Shown here piece after piece: positions 1 to 11,211 of a stretch of 64,000 bases of DNA. A program made the position numbers and the translations under genes. The notes beneath the pieces are model-generated. The model saw nothing but the letters and a program-made list of their open reading frames with translations. It was not told the DNA's origin and ran no database searches. Source of the stretch: Iris pallida (lineage: Eukaryota; Streptophyta; Magnoliopsida; Asparagales; Iridaceae); NCBI GenBank assembly GCA_029216955.1, contig JANAVB010044017.1:5376529-5440528 (forward strand), in the 5' to 3' direction. Position 1 is the stretch's first letter. Each line of letters starts with the position of its first letter.

Positions 1-439
1 TTTCTCCTTCCAAAAATCCCTATAAATCCATTTTAATTCCTTTTTAATTCTAGTCTTTTGCATTAGGTCCTAATTTCTATATGTTTAATATTTTTGGAGG
101 TTAATCTCAGTTTTGGGTTCAATTGGAGCATTTGGCCATCAAGAGGAACACCCCCCTCCCCCATTTGGAGCTTTTCCATACAATTTGCACCTATAGGTAA
201 AACCCATTAAATTGCATTATTATTTTGATTTCTTTGTATATTAGGCTAGGTTTAGGTGTCTCCTAGCTGTACCTCGAATTTGGGTGGATTTCGTGTCCGT
301 TTGGTATCCGTATCGGGCACGTGTCAATATGTAAGTGTAGGTGTTTGATAGAATATCCCTTAGGAATTTATTTTCGATTTTTGAAAATATAATTACATGA
401 GTTTGTAGATCTAAGGATTTACATTAATTTTTGTGAAGG

Positions 440-960
440 ATGTTAAGTATTTTGGTGTCGTTTTGTGTCCGTTTTTGCTGTTGGACACGCGTGCACGACA
501 CGTGTGCACTGTCCTGCATCACGGGCTCGATTTCTTCTTGTACCGGACACGTGGACACGCCAAATTTTGGGAGAATGTCAGGGCACTGACTGACATGGCT
601 CTCCCAAAATTTGGGGCCATATGGTGCAGTGTGCGAGGAGTTCTCCTCCTCGCACTGGCCGTACTGGCCGCGCGCGTGCGCTGTGCACGCGTGAGTTCTA
701 GCCACTGACACGACTTTAGAACTCTGACACGACACGACCTCGACACGGTACAGGGTGATAAAACCCTAGCCCTACCCATGTCGTACACGTATGCACGGCC
801 ACGTATCACCATGTGGCCTGTGTCGTGTACTGGACACACGTGCACGCGTACACGACGTAACCTGTGCACAGCGTGTCTGTGGTGTTCATGAGCCAAGACA
901 CGTCGTGTCCTGTTTCCCCAGGACACGAGATGATTCGTAGGACACGTGCACGAGTGTGGG
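440..960 (+). promoter_or_regulatory. CACGTG/ACGT-rich block in LTR 1 of A (also about 6400-6890 and 12320-12810)
   Basis: The G-box core CACGTG occurs at 499-504, 548-553, 837-842 and 943-948, amid many GACACG and GTGCACG words. Copies 2 and 3 keep additional CACGTG sites near 6715-6755 and 12635-12670 where copy 1 has CACGTA or CATGTG. The block is GC-rich against an AT-rich LTR. G-box cores bind bZIP and bHLH factors in plants; function here is inferred only. Confidence 0.5.
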
Positions 961-2831
961 TTGGATTACCAACCATTAATTTTTATTATTAACATGTTTT
1001 TATAGTTCGATTTCGATTTCCCTATTTCAACTGATACACGTTTTAGTTTTAAATTCCTGAAATCAGATATTTGTTTCTAAATTGATTTTTCTGTTTAATT
1101 GCCATGTTAATTCACTTACATATGTGATAGATTACTGCAATGTTGATTTAGGATTTGCATTGGAGAATTGGGATTTTGAAATGGGAATGGGATTGAGGTG
1201 TAGCTTGCAAATTGAACTGTCATGCACTGTTTTTAATTTCCGAAATATAAATGAGTTCATACCTATTTTTCCCTTATTAAAGTCGACTTATTATTTATAT
1301 ATATTGTGTATTAGGTTACTGAAATCTTGGTTACTGATTTGTGTTAGGTTTAGGTTTCAATTCAGATTTGTGAATGTGTGACTGATTCATGCTTTCAGAT
1401 TTTTTATACTCTGAACTTATTCCAGTTTCAAACTGTTTTGATATTTGATTTTCATGATTTAATCATCTGCACTTATGTATTAGACTATTATAAAGTAGGT
1501 TATTGACTGGTCCTAGGTTTTAGATTTCGAAAGTGGTTTTGAATGTTGAACTGGTACTTTTGCACTGTCAACTGATACATAGTGCAGCCTTCAATTCTGA
1601 TTTTTATTTCCCCTTTCTAAAACCGATTTGATAACTAATTTGTCATGTTAAGATTTAGTTATATGTGTGTAAGTCACTGTTAGATGGATTCATGGAATGG
1701 GGTTGAGGTTTTGCACTAAAGAAAAGGATTTCGAATGTGGGTTGGGGATGTCCAATGGGACTGGACTGATACACAGTCCTGAGACTTAATTTTGACTTTA
1801 AACTCCTATTCTAAACTAATTTGATGTTCAAATTACATGTTAAGTTCAGGTGCACCTTTTTAGTTCAACTATTAGCAATGGGAATTCGAATTGGTTTTCA
1901 ATGGGATGAATGGTTTCCAGTGGATGTGGAGACTTTAGATTTAACAGTTTTGAAACTGCTAATTGCCATGTTCTTTACTATTGCATATACTTTAGATTAT
2001 GATTAACTGTATTGATATTTTTCCTGGAAACCAATCTGAAGTTGCTCACTGGTTTTCAGTTTTTTAAATTTTGGGAACACCTTCACATGTTTATCTATCA
2101 CCCACTCTCTAATTTTTAAACTGTCACACCAATATCTATGTGACACTAACTGTCAATGCATTTCTGAGTTTTGTACACTGTTTTCAGTGATACACCCTCA
2201 CCCTCATAGACACTGTCATTGACACCATACATTACAGTCACTGATTTTAGTTCTAATTTCAGATTCTACACACATATGTGACACAACCACCACTATCATG
2301 TGGTAACACATGATACACAACCTCACTCTCACACACACTGTTTTTCTATTCATCCCTATATCCCTATCACATATTCATGCCTATATCACTCTATGTTTCA
2401 CTCACTGCCACCTTAAACACTCCACACATCACTGTTCACAAATTCCCTTGTATCACACATGCTCTTATGTATCCACACACTATATCACACTCACACCATG
2501 CCACATGCCACTATGTTAACACTACACACACACCCATTGTATCACTCACATATGTGTACACCTATATGTGATATATATTATCATGTATACTTTATGTATA
2601 AATATGTGTTAGTATATAAATAGGATATATTTTATTGTAAATATATGTGAGAGTAGACTTTATGTAGAAATGTGTGATTAGCCTATATACAGGGCACATA
2701 GCCTATGGCTCATTGCCTATGTATATGGCATGAATGCCAGTTAAGTGTGTAGTTGGCTTGTATAGCCTAGATAGTGGGTGTGAATGCTAGAATAGGCTGG
2801 TTAGGCTTAGTGAGAATTGTTTGGCTTAGGC

Positions 2832-2896
2832 TTGACCTAGTTTGACCTAGAAAGTTGACCATGGTTGACCAGGAGTTGACTTTGACCTAGATTGAC
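2832..2896 (+). promoter_or_regulatory. TTGAC (W-box core) array in LTR 1 of A
   Basis: Seven TTGAC cores on one strand in about 65 bases. The same array is at 8761-8826 in LTR 2 (seven cores) and 14686-14769 in LTR 3, where a short duplication of GACAGTTGACCATA adds a core. TTGAC(C/T) is the WRKY-binding core. The array lies well downstream of the TATA box, so it would be transcribed leader rather than classical upstream promoter. Confidence 0.5.
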
Positions 2897-3745
2897 CTAA
2901 AAATCATGTAGATTGCATCGTAGACTTCATTTATCTTATTTTAAACATATTATAACCTGTATTCCTCTGTTTAGGATATTGTGACTCTGTCGCGGACATC
3001 TGATATTATACTACTCTTTTCAGAGTATCAGGCGAGTACATTCTCTGATAGTTCTCTCATTTAATTGTCAATTACTGTACTTCAGTTATAGTTAGTTTTG
3101 TGTGATTCTCTGTTACAACACGTATGGATATTTTTGGATTCATGTATGCGACACACATACCTTACTTATCTGGCCTCTATTACTGGAATCACTGGAATCA
3201 TTCCGGAATCTATTTCTGGAATCATCATATTTTGGCTGGATTCATCTCGATTCTCGTATCGTATTCTAGATTCACTTGTACTTGCTGGGAGGGAAAATAC
3301 TTGAGTAAGACATGTAGACATACCCCAATCTGGAATCTCCCAACTGGAATCTACTGGAATGATAGCCATCTCACACCCGGCCAGGTGTGTGATGTGCCGT
3401 ATTACCTACAGCCGTTTACATGTCGATCTCGATATTTTAAAACACACTGTTAGAGTATAGGCTGGACTCACCCTGGAATCATTGATCACTATGACTAGAA
3501 TCATCTTATACTGGACTCATCTTGTACTGGAATCACCTGGTATCAGATTCATGTTGTCTGGATTTACTTGGGCTTTGCACTTGTTTACATTTACATTCTG
3601 GACTTACATCATGTTGCTCTAGTTCAGCTAGTTCTATTTACAGTCTTTATTGCTATGATTCTTCTCTTGTTTTACTTACCTTACTTTTCTTGTATCTTAA
3701 CTGTTTCTCTATACCATCACCTGTACACAAACTACCATGTTCATC

Positions 3746-3751
3746 AATAAA
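3746..3751 (+). terminator. Poly(A) signal AATAAA in LTR 1 of A
   Basis: AATAAA in the context TTCATCAATAAAACTG, conserved at 9672-9677 and 15624-15629. It lies about 525 bases before the LTR end and would define the end of R. Confidence 0.45.
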
Positions 3752-4275
3752 ACTGTCGTTAACTGCTTTATAGTTCTCTGTCATTTACTTGGGATTTCTT
3801 GATGAATTGTACTCGTTCCTGTCCTGACTGGACCTGTTGAAAATTTTACAGATGATTGCCTGAGGACACTTGCCCTACATATTATGGACCCGGAGACGGG
3901 ATGGCTACCTTTGGCCCCGACACTCAGGAGTGATCGGGATTTAGTTTAGTAGACTAGCATATGTTTTTCATGTTAAACTTGTTATAGTGGATTTGAGACT
4001 TGTGTAGTATTTGAGATTGTTGAGAGTTGTTATTTTAGCAGTTATCTTCTATTCTTAGTTATCTCTTCTGTGTTATCTTATCGTCCTTAGACTGTGATTG
4101 AGTTACGATATCTTATACTTATCCTCCATTCGGAGTTGATCATGATGAGTACATTATATATTGCGTGAGTTGATGGTTAGATAGTGACCTAGAACAGCGT
4201 TCTACCGCCGATACTGCAGCGTAGGCTGGGCGTTGTTATGCACTCATACCCTCACAGTGGGTGCGGGTCGTGACA

Positions 4276-5285
4276 CGTTTTTAGTGGTGGCCCATGCAGG
4301 TCGAGAGTCGTATTAGTGCGATATCGCGGTAGTACGACGACTTTGTTGTACTGCTGCGAGCCTGCGATAGGATTGAGAGATAGGCTTTAACGGAGAGGTA
4401 CTCAATCACAGTTAGGACTACTTGAGAAGATTCCTGGGATGACCCTTGAGAATCTCATTATAAACTATCTCGAAATTCGATTCTGACAGTATCTGTCTAT
4501 CTTCCTTATTCATCGTTGAAATTGATTCTTGGTATTCATTATTGACTTAATTTTCTACCAAGATAATATTATGGGCTAGGTTGACTCAGTCATGGAATCT
4601 AGAGTCTTCTACAGCCATATCAGCTGGTTGGGCGATAAGATAGAGTCTGATTTTGGATGTATTTCTCGGGTGTGAGAATTTAAAGTTTTTGCAGCCAAGC
4701 TAGCGGCAAAGCAAAAATTTTAAATACCATGATTCTAGAGGTATGTACAATAGTTGTGGACTCTATGGATTATCGCAGCCATACTTACTGGTGTGACGAG
4801 GATTCTGGTAACATGGTTCTGGATAGACGTGTATGATTATGAGATTGTAGAATAGATACCATATAGATGGTGCCCTAGTATAATTGAGTGGAATATCAGG
4901 GTGGATATTACTTGAGTGTCATAGATTAGATAGAGGGAGCTAGGCCACCTATAGCGCAGCACCATGCCCCGCACCATCAGAGGGATACATCCCAGAGGGG
5001 CAGGGCTTTTGCTCTGACAATCGAGTAGACCGACGCTACGGGTGACGGGTTAGCAGGTCTGTCATTCCTATTCTTTCTTCCATCTTATTGTGTGATTCCA
5101 TTAGTACCTGCCAGGATATAGTTGTGATTGCTAGATAGTGTAGCTACCCTGTTCGAGACTGTAAAATCACGACCAGTATGACTGTGTTGCGTGTTATCTT
5201 TGACTTTGATTTGCTGGGGGTTAGACCTTGTAGGGATACGATCATTTTAATTTCGAGGACAAAATTTTTCTAAGGAGGGTATGAT
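4276..5285 (+). other. Element A, internal domain 1 (non-coding, 1010 bp)
   Basis: Bounded by the GACA end of LTR 1 and the TGTAACACCC start of LTR 2. It opens with a leader block containing GTGGTGGCCCATGCAGGTC (4285-4303), followed by a 10-base palindrome (4318-4327) and a hairpin (4326-4357). No ORF of useful length is present. A short in-frame stretch at 4993-5019 reads QRGRAFALT, which resembles the segment after the zinc knuckle in chromovirus gag, so this may be a last trace of gag (weak). It ends with GAGGACAAAATTTTTCTAAG and a purine run before the LTR. Confidence 0.75.
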
Positions 5286-8200
5286 TGTAACACCCAATTT
5301 TTCAGATGAGGGTAATTTTGAAATTTTGTAATTATAATTATTATTTATTGATATTTATTTCACATTATGATTTTTGGTAATTTTTAATAATTTTTAAACT
5401 ATTTAAAAACTGCTTTAAGTCATGACTAGTGATTTTGATGTGCTGCCAGTGAAACCCTAGAGACTGCATGACCTAGAGCCTAACCATGTCATTAGGATGA
5501 TTTAATTATCATTTTTAGCCTAGGGGTAATTTGGTCATTTTGACTTATTTGAATTATTTGATGATTTATTGAATTGGTAAATTCTAGTTGACTTTGACTT
5601 GTTGAGACCTAGTGGACTAGCCTAGAAGCTAACCCTAGCTATGGTGATCCTAGTCTAACTTAGGTTAACCTACTTTTAGTTATTAGAAACTAATTTTGGA
5701 TTAGGAGGATTAGTTTAAGTGAATTTAAGTCATGGCTTGTGGCTTCATGAAATGACTTATGGCTTAATGATTTGATTGATCATGACTCTAGCCCATGGGC
5801 CATTTAGTAAACCCTAACCCTAATTATTGAGCTTATGACCAGCCACATAGGGATCCCCACCCTATATAAACACTTATTCATTAGGGCTTGCCTCTTTTAT
5901 TTCATTCCAACACTTGGAGAAAGAGAGGTATTTTTTCCCCTTCCAAAAATCTCCATAAATCTATTTTAATTCCTTTTTAATCCTAGTCTTTTGCATTTGG
6001 TCCTAATTTCTGTATGTTTAATATTTCTGGAGGTTAATCTCAGTTTTGGGTTCATTTGGAGCATTTGGCCATCAAGAGGAACACCCCTCCCCTCCCATTT
6101 GGAGCTTTTTCATGCAATTTGTACCTATAGGTAAAACCCTTTAAATTGCATTATTATTTTGATTTCTTTGCATGTTAGGCTAGGTTTAGGTTACCCCTAG
6201 TTGTACCTCAAATTTGGGTGGATTTCGTGTCCGTTTGGTGTCCGTATCGGGCACGTGTCAATATGTAAGTGTAGGTGTTTGATAGAATGCCCCTTAGGAA
6301 TTTATTTTCGATTTTTGAAAATGTAATTACATGAGTTTGTAGATGTAAGGATGTAGATTAATTTTTGTGAAGGATGTTAAGTATTTTGGTGTCGTTTTGT
6401 GTCCGTTATTGCTGTTGGACACGCGTGCATGATACGAGTGCACTGTCCTGCATCACGAGCTCGATTACTTCTTGTATCGGACACGTGGACACGCCAATTT
6501 TGCGAGAATGTCAGGTCACTGACTGAAATGGCTCTTCCAAAATTTGGGGCCATATGGTGTAGTGTGCGAGGAGTTCTCCTCCTCGTACTGGCCGCAGTGG
6601 CCGCTAACGCGCTGTGCACGCGTGAGTTCTAGCCACTGACACGGCTTTAGAACTCTGACACGACACGACCTCGACACGGTGCAGGGTGATGAAACCCTAG
6701 CCCTACCCCTGTCGTACACGTGTGCACGGCCACGTGTCACCACGTGGCCTGTGTCGTGCACTGGACACACGTGCACGCGTGTACGACGCAACCTGTGCAC
6801 AGCGTGTCTGTGGTGTTCGTGAGCCAAGACACGTCGTGTCCTATTTCCCTAGGGCACGAGATGATTCGTAGGACACGTGCACGAGTGTGGGTTGGATTAC
6901 CAACCAGTAATTTGTATTATTAACATGTTTTTATAGTTCGATTTTGATTTCCCTATTTCAACTGATACACGTTTCAGTTTTAAATTCCTGAAATCAGATT
7001 TCTGTTTCTAAATTAATTTTCCTGTTTAATTGCCATGTTAATTCACTTACATATGTGATAGATTACTGCAATGTTGATTTAGGATTTGCATTGGAGAATT
7101 AGGATTTCGAAATGGGAATGGGATTGAGGTGTAGCTTGCTAATTGAACTGTCATGCACTGTTTTTAATTTTCGAAATATAAATGAGTTTATACCTATTTT
7201 TCCCTGATTAAAGTCGACTTATTATTCATATATAGTGTCTTAGGTTACTGAAATCTTGGTTACTGATTTGTGTTATGTTTACGTTTCAATTCAGATTTGT
7301 GAATGTGTGACTGATTCATGCTTTCAGTTTTTTTATACTCTGAACTTATTCCAGTTTCAAACTGTTTTGATATTTGTTTTTCATGATTTAATCATCTGCA
7401 CTTATGTATTAGACTATTATAAAGTAGGTTATTGACTGGTCCTAGGTTTTAGATTTCGAAAGTGGTTTTGAATGTTGAACTGGTACTTTTGCACTGTCAA
7501 CTGATACATAGTGCAGCCTTCAATTCTGATTTTTATTTCCCCTTTATAAAACCGATTTGATGACTAATTTGTCATGTTAAGATTTATTTATATGTGTGTA
7601 AGTTACTGTTAGACGGATTCATGGAATGGGGTTGAGGTTTTGCACTAAAGAAAAGGATTTCGAATGTGGGTTGGGGATGTCCAATGGGACTGGACTGATA
7701 CACAGTCCTGAGACTTAATTTTGACTTTAAACTCCTATTCTAAACTAATTTGATGTTCAAATTACATGTTAAGTTCAGGTGCACCTTTTTAGTTCAACTA
7801 TTAGCAATGGGAATTCGAATTGGTTTTCAATGGGATGAATGGTTTCCAATGGATGTTGAGACTTTAGATTTAACAGTTTTGAAACTGCTAATTGCCATGT
7901 TCTTTACTATTGTATATACTTTAGATTATGATTAACTGTGTTGATATTTTTCCTGGAAACCAATCTGAAGTTGCTCACTGGTTTTCAGTTTTTTAAATTT
8001 TGGGAACACCTTCACATGTTAATCTATCACCCACTCTCTGATTTTTAAACTGTCACACCAATATCCATGTGACACTAACTGTCAATACATTTCTGAGTTT
8101 TGTACACTGTTTTCAGTGATACACCCTCACCCTCATAGACACTGTCATTGACACCATACATTACAGTAACTGATTTTAGTTCTAATTTCAGATTCTACAC

Positions 8201-10201
8201 ACACATGTGACACAACCACCACTATCATGTGGTAACACATGATACACACCCTCACTCTCACACACACTATTTTTTCATTCATCCCTATATCCCTACCACA
8301 CATTCATGCATATATCACTCTATGTTTCACTCACTGCCACCTTAAACACTCCACACATCACTGTTCACAAGTTCTCTTGTATCACCCATGCTCTTATGTA
8401 TCCACACACTATATCACACTCACACCATGCCACATGCCACTATGTTAACACTACACACACACCCATTGTATCACTCACATATGTGTACACCTATATGTGA
8501 TATATATTATCATGTATACTTTATGTATAAATGTGTGTTAGTATATAAATAGGATATATTTTATTGTAAATATATGTGAGAGTAGACTTTATGTAGAAAT
8601 GTGTGATTAGCCTATATACTGGGCACATAGCCTATGGCTCATTGCCTATGTATATGGCATGAATGCCAGTTAAGTGTGTAGTTGGCTTGTATAGCCTAGA
8701 TAGTGGGTGTGAATGCTAGAATAGGCTGGTTAGGCTTAGTGAGACTTGTTTGGCTTAGGCTTGACCTAGTTTGACCTAGACAGTTGACCATGGTTGACCA
8801 GGAGTTGACTTTGACCTAGATTGACCTAAAAATAATATAGATTGCATCGTAGACTTCATTTACCTTATTTTAAACATATTATAACCTGTATTCTGTTTAG
8901 GACATTGTGACTCTGTTGCAGACATCTGATATTATACTACTCTTTTCAGAGTATCAGGCGAGTACATTCTCTGATAGTTCTCTCATTTAATTGTCAATTA
9001 CTGTACTTCAGTTATAGTTTGTTTTATGTGATTCTCTGTTACAACACGTATGGATATTTCTGGATTCATGTATGCGACACACATACCTTACTTATCTGGC
9101 CTCTATTACTAGAATCACTGGAATCATTCCGAAATCTATTTCTGGAATCATCATATTTTGGCTGGACTCATCTCGATTCTCGTATCGTATTCTGGATTCA
9201 CTTGTACTTGCTGGGAGGGGAAATACTTGAGTAAGACATGTAGACATACCCCAATCTGGAATCTCCTAACTAGAATCTACTGGAATGATAGCCATCTCAC
9301 ACCCGGCCAGGTGTATGATGTGCCGTATTACCTACAGTCGTTTACATGTCGATCTCGATATTTTAAAATACACTGTTAGAGTATAGGCTGGACTCACCCT
9401 GGAATCATTGATCACTATGACTAGAATCATCTTATACTGGACTCATCTTCTACTGGAATCACCTGGTATCAGATTCATGTTGTCTGGATTTACTTAGGCT
9501 TTGCACTTGTTTACATTTACATTCTGGACTTACATCATGTTGCTCTAGTTCAGCTAGTTCTATTTACAGTCTTTATTGCTATGATTCTTCTCTTGTTTTA
9601 CTTACCTTATTTTTCTTATATCTTAACTGTTTCTCTATACCATCACCTGTACACAAACTACCATGTTCATCAATAAAACTGTCGATAACTGCTTTATAGT
9701 TCTCTGTCATTTACTTGGGATTTCTTGATGAATTGTACTCATTCCTGTCCTGACTGGACCTGTTAAAAAATTTACAGATGATTGCCTGAGGACACTTGCC
9801 GTACATATTATGGACCCGGAGACGGGATGGCTACCTTTGGCCCCGACACTCAGGAGTGATCAGGATTTAGTTTAGTAGACTAGCATATGTTTTTCATGTT
9901 AAACTTGTTGTAGTGGATTTGAGACTTGTGTAGTATTTGAGATTGTTGAGAGTTGTTATTTTAGCAGTTGTCTTCTATTCTTAGTTATTTCTTCTGTGTT
10001 ATCTTATCGTGCTTAGACTGTGATTGAGTTACGATATCTTATACTTGTCCTCCGTTCGGAGTTGATTATGATGAGTACATTATATATTACGTGAGTTGAT
10101 GGTTAGATAGTGACCTAGAATAGCGTTCTACCGCCGACACTGTGGCGTAGGCTGAGCGTTGTTACGCAGTCGTACCCTCACAGTGGGTGCGGGTCGTGAC
10201 A
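5286..10201 (+). repeat. Element A, LTR copy 2 (complete, 4916 bp)
   Basis: Starts TGTAACACCC directly after the purine tract and ends GGGTCGTGACA directly before the repeated leader. A TATA box (5863-5870) lies about 577 bases into the LTR. The only clear poly(A) signal, AATAAA, is at 9672-9677, close to the 3' end. U3 would therefore be short and R unusually long. It is shared by the two tandem elements. Confidence 0.88.
5863..5870 (+). promoter_or_regulatory. TATA box of element A LTR 2
   Basis: TATATAAA within a CCACCC-flanked context about 577 bases after the LTR start. It is conserved at 11789-11796 in LTR 3; the corresponding part of LTR 1 lies outside the window. Position and conservation fit an RNA polymerase II LTR promoter with initiation near 5895-5905. 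Confidence 0.6.
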
Positions 10202-11211
10202 TATTTTTAGTGGTGGCCCATGCAGGTCGAGAGTCGCATTAGTACGATATCGCGGTAGTACGACGACTTAGTTGTACTGCTGCGAGCCTGCGATTGGATT
10301 GAGAGATAGGCTTTAACGGAGAGGTACTCAATCACAGTTAGGACTACTTGAGAAGATTCCTGGGATGACCCTTGAGAATCTCGTTATAAACTATCTCGAA
10401 ATTCGATTCTGACAGTATCTGTCTATCTTCCTTATTCATCGTTGAAATTGATTCTTAGTATTCATTATTGACTTGATTTTCTACCAAGTTAACATTATGG
10501 GCTAGGTTGACTCAGTCATGGAATCTAGAGTCTTCTACAGCCATATCAGCTGGTTGGGCGATAAGATAGAGTCTGATTTTGGATGTATTTCTCGGGTGTG
10601 GGAATTTAAAGTTTTTGCAGCCAAGCTAGTGGTAATACGAAAATTTTAAATACCATGATTCTAGAGGTATGTACATTAGTTGTGGACTCTATCGATTATC
10701 GCAGCCATACTTACTTATGTGACGAGGATTCTGGTAACATGGTTCTGGATAGACGTGTATGATTATGAGATTGTAGAATAGATACCATATAGATGGTGCC
10801 CTAGTATAATTGAGTGGAATATCAGGGTGGATATTACTTGATTGTCATGGATTAGATAGAGGGAGCTAGGCCACCTGTAGCGCAGCACCATGCCCCGCAC
10901 CATCAGAGGGATACATCCCAGAGGGGCAGGGCTTTCGTACTGAAAATCGAGTAGACCGACGCTACGGATGACGGGTTAGCAGGTCTGTCCTTCCTGTTCT
11001 TCCTTCCATCTTGTTGTGTGAGTCCATTAGTACCTGCCAGGATATAGTTGTGATTGCTAGATAGTGTAGCTACCCTGTTCGAGACAGTGAAATAACGACC
11101 AGTAGTACTGTGTTGCGTGTTATCTTTGACTTTGATTTGCTGGGGGTTAGACCTAGTAGGGATACGATCATTCTAATTTCGGGGACGAAATTTTTCTAAG
11201 GAGGGTAGGAT
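10202..11211 (+). other. Element A, internal domain 2 (non-coding, 1010 bp)
   Basis: Same length and content as 4276-5285, with scattered substitutions. It keeps the GTGGTGGCCCATGCAGGTC leader, the hairpin, and the GGGGACGAAATTTTTCTAAG plus GAGGG 3' module. The possible gag trace is more decayed here (FVLK in place of FALT). The identical length of the two internal domains argues for duplication of one deleted form rather than two independent deletions. Confidence 0.75.

Larger units (their letters stand above)
1..4275 (+). repeat. Element A, LTR copy 1 (5' end missing at window edge)
   Basis: Colinear with 5935-10201, so about 650 bases of U3 lie left of the window. It contains the CACGTG-rich block (about 440-960), a CA-rich segment (about 2270-2560), the TTGAC array (2832-2896), the GGAATC-rich stretch (about 3165-3560) and a poly(A) signal at 3746-3751. 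Differences from copy 2 are scattered substitutions and small indels, a few percent by eye. Short open frames here are not coding: they shift or break between copies. Confidence 0.85.

Noticed and set aside
424..960. Overlapping open frames of 60-135 codons on both strands in the LTR of A
   Set aside because: They lie in GC-rich, motif-repetitive DNA, change frame and length between the three LTR copies and show no domain.
5808..5822. Telomere-like CCCTAACCCTAA
   Set aside because: Only two units, repeated simply because they are part of the LTR (also near 11737). Not an interstitial telomere.
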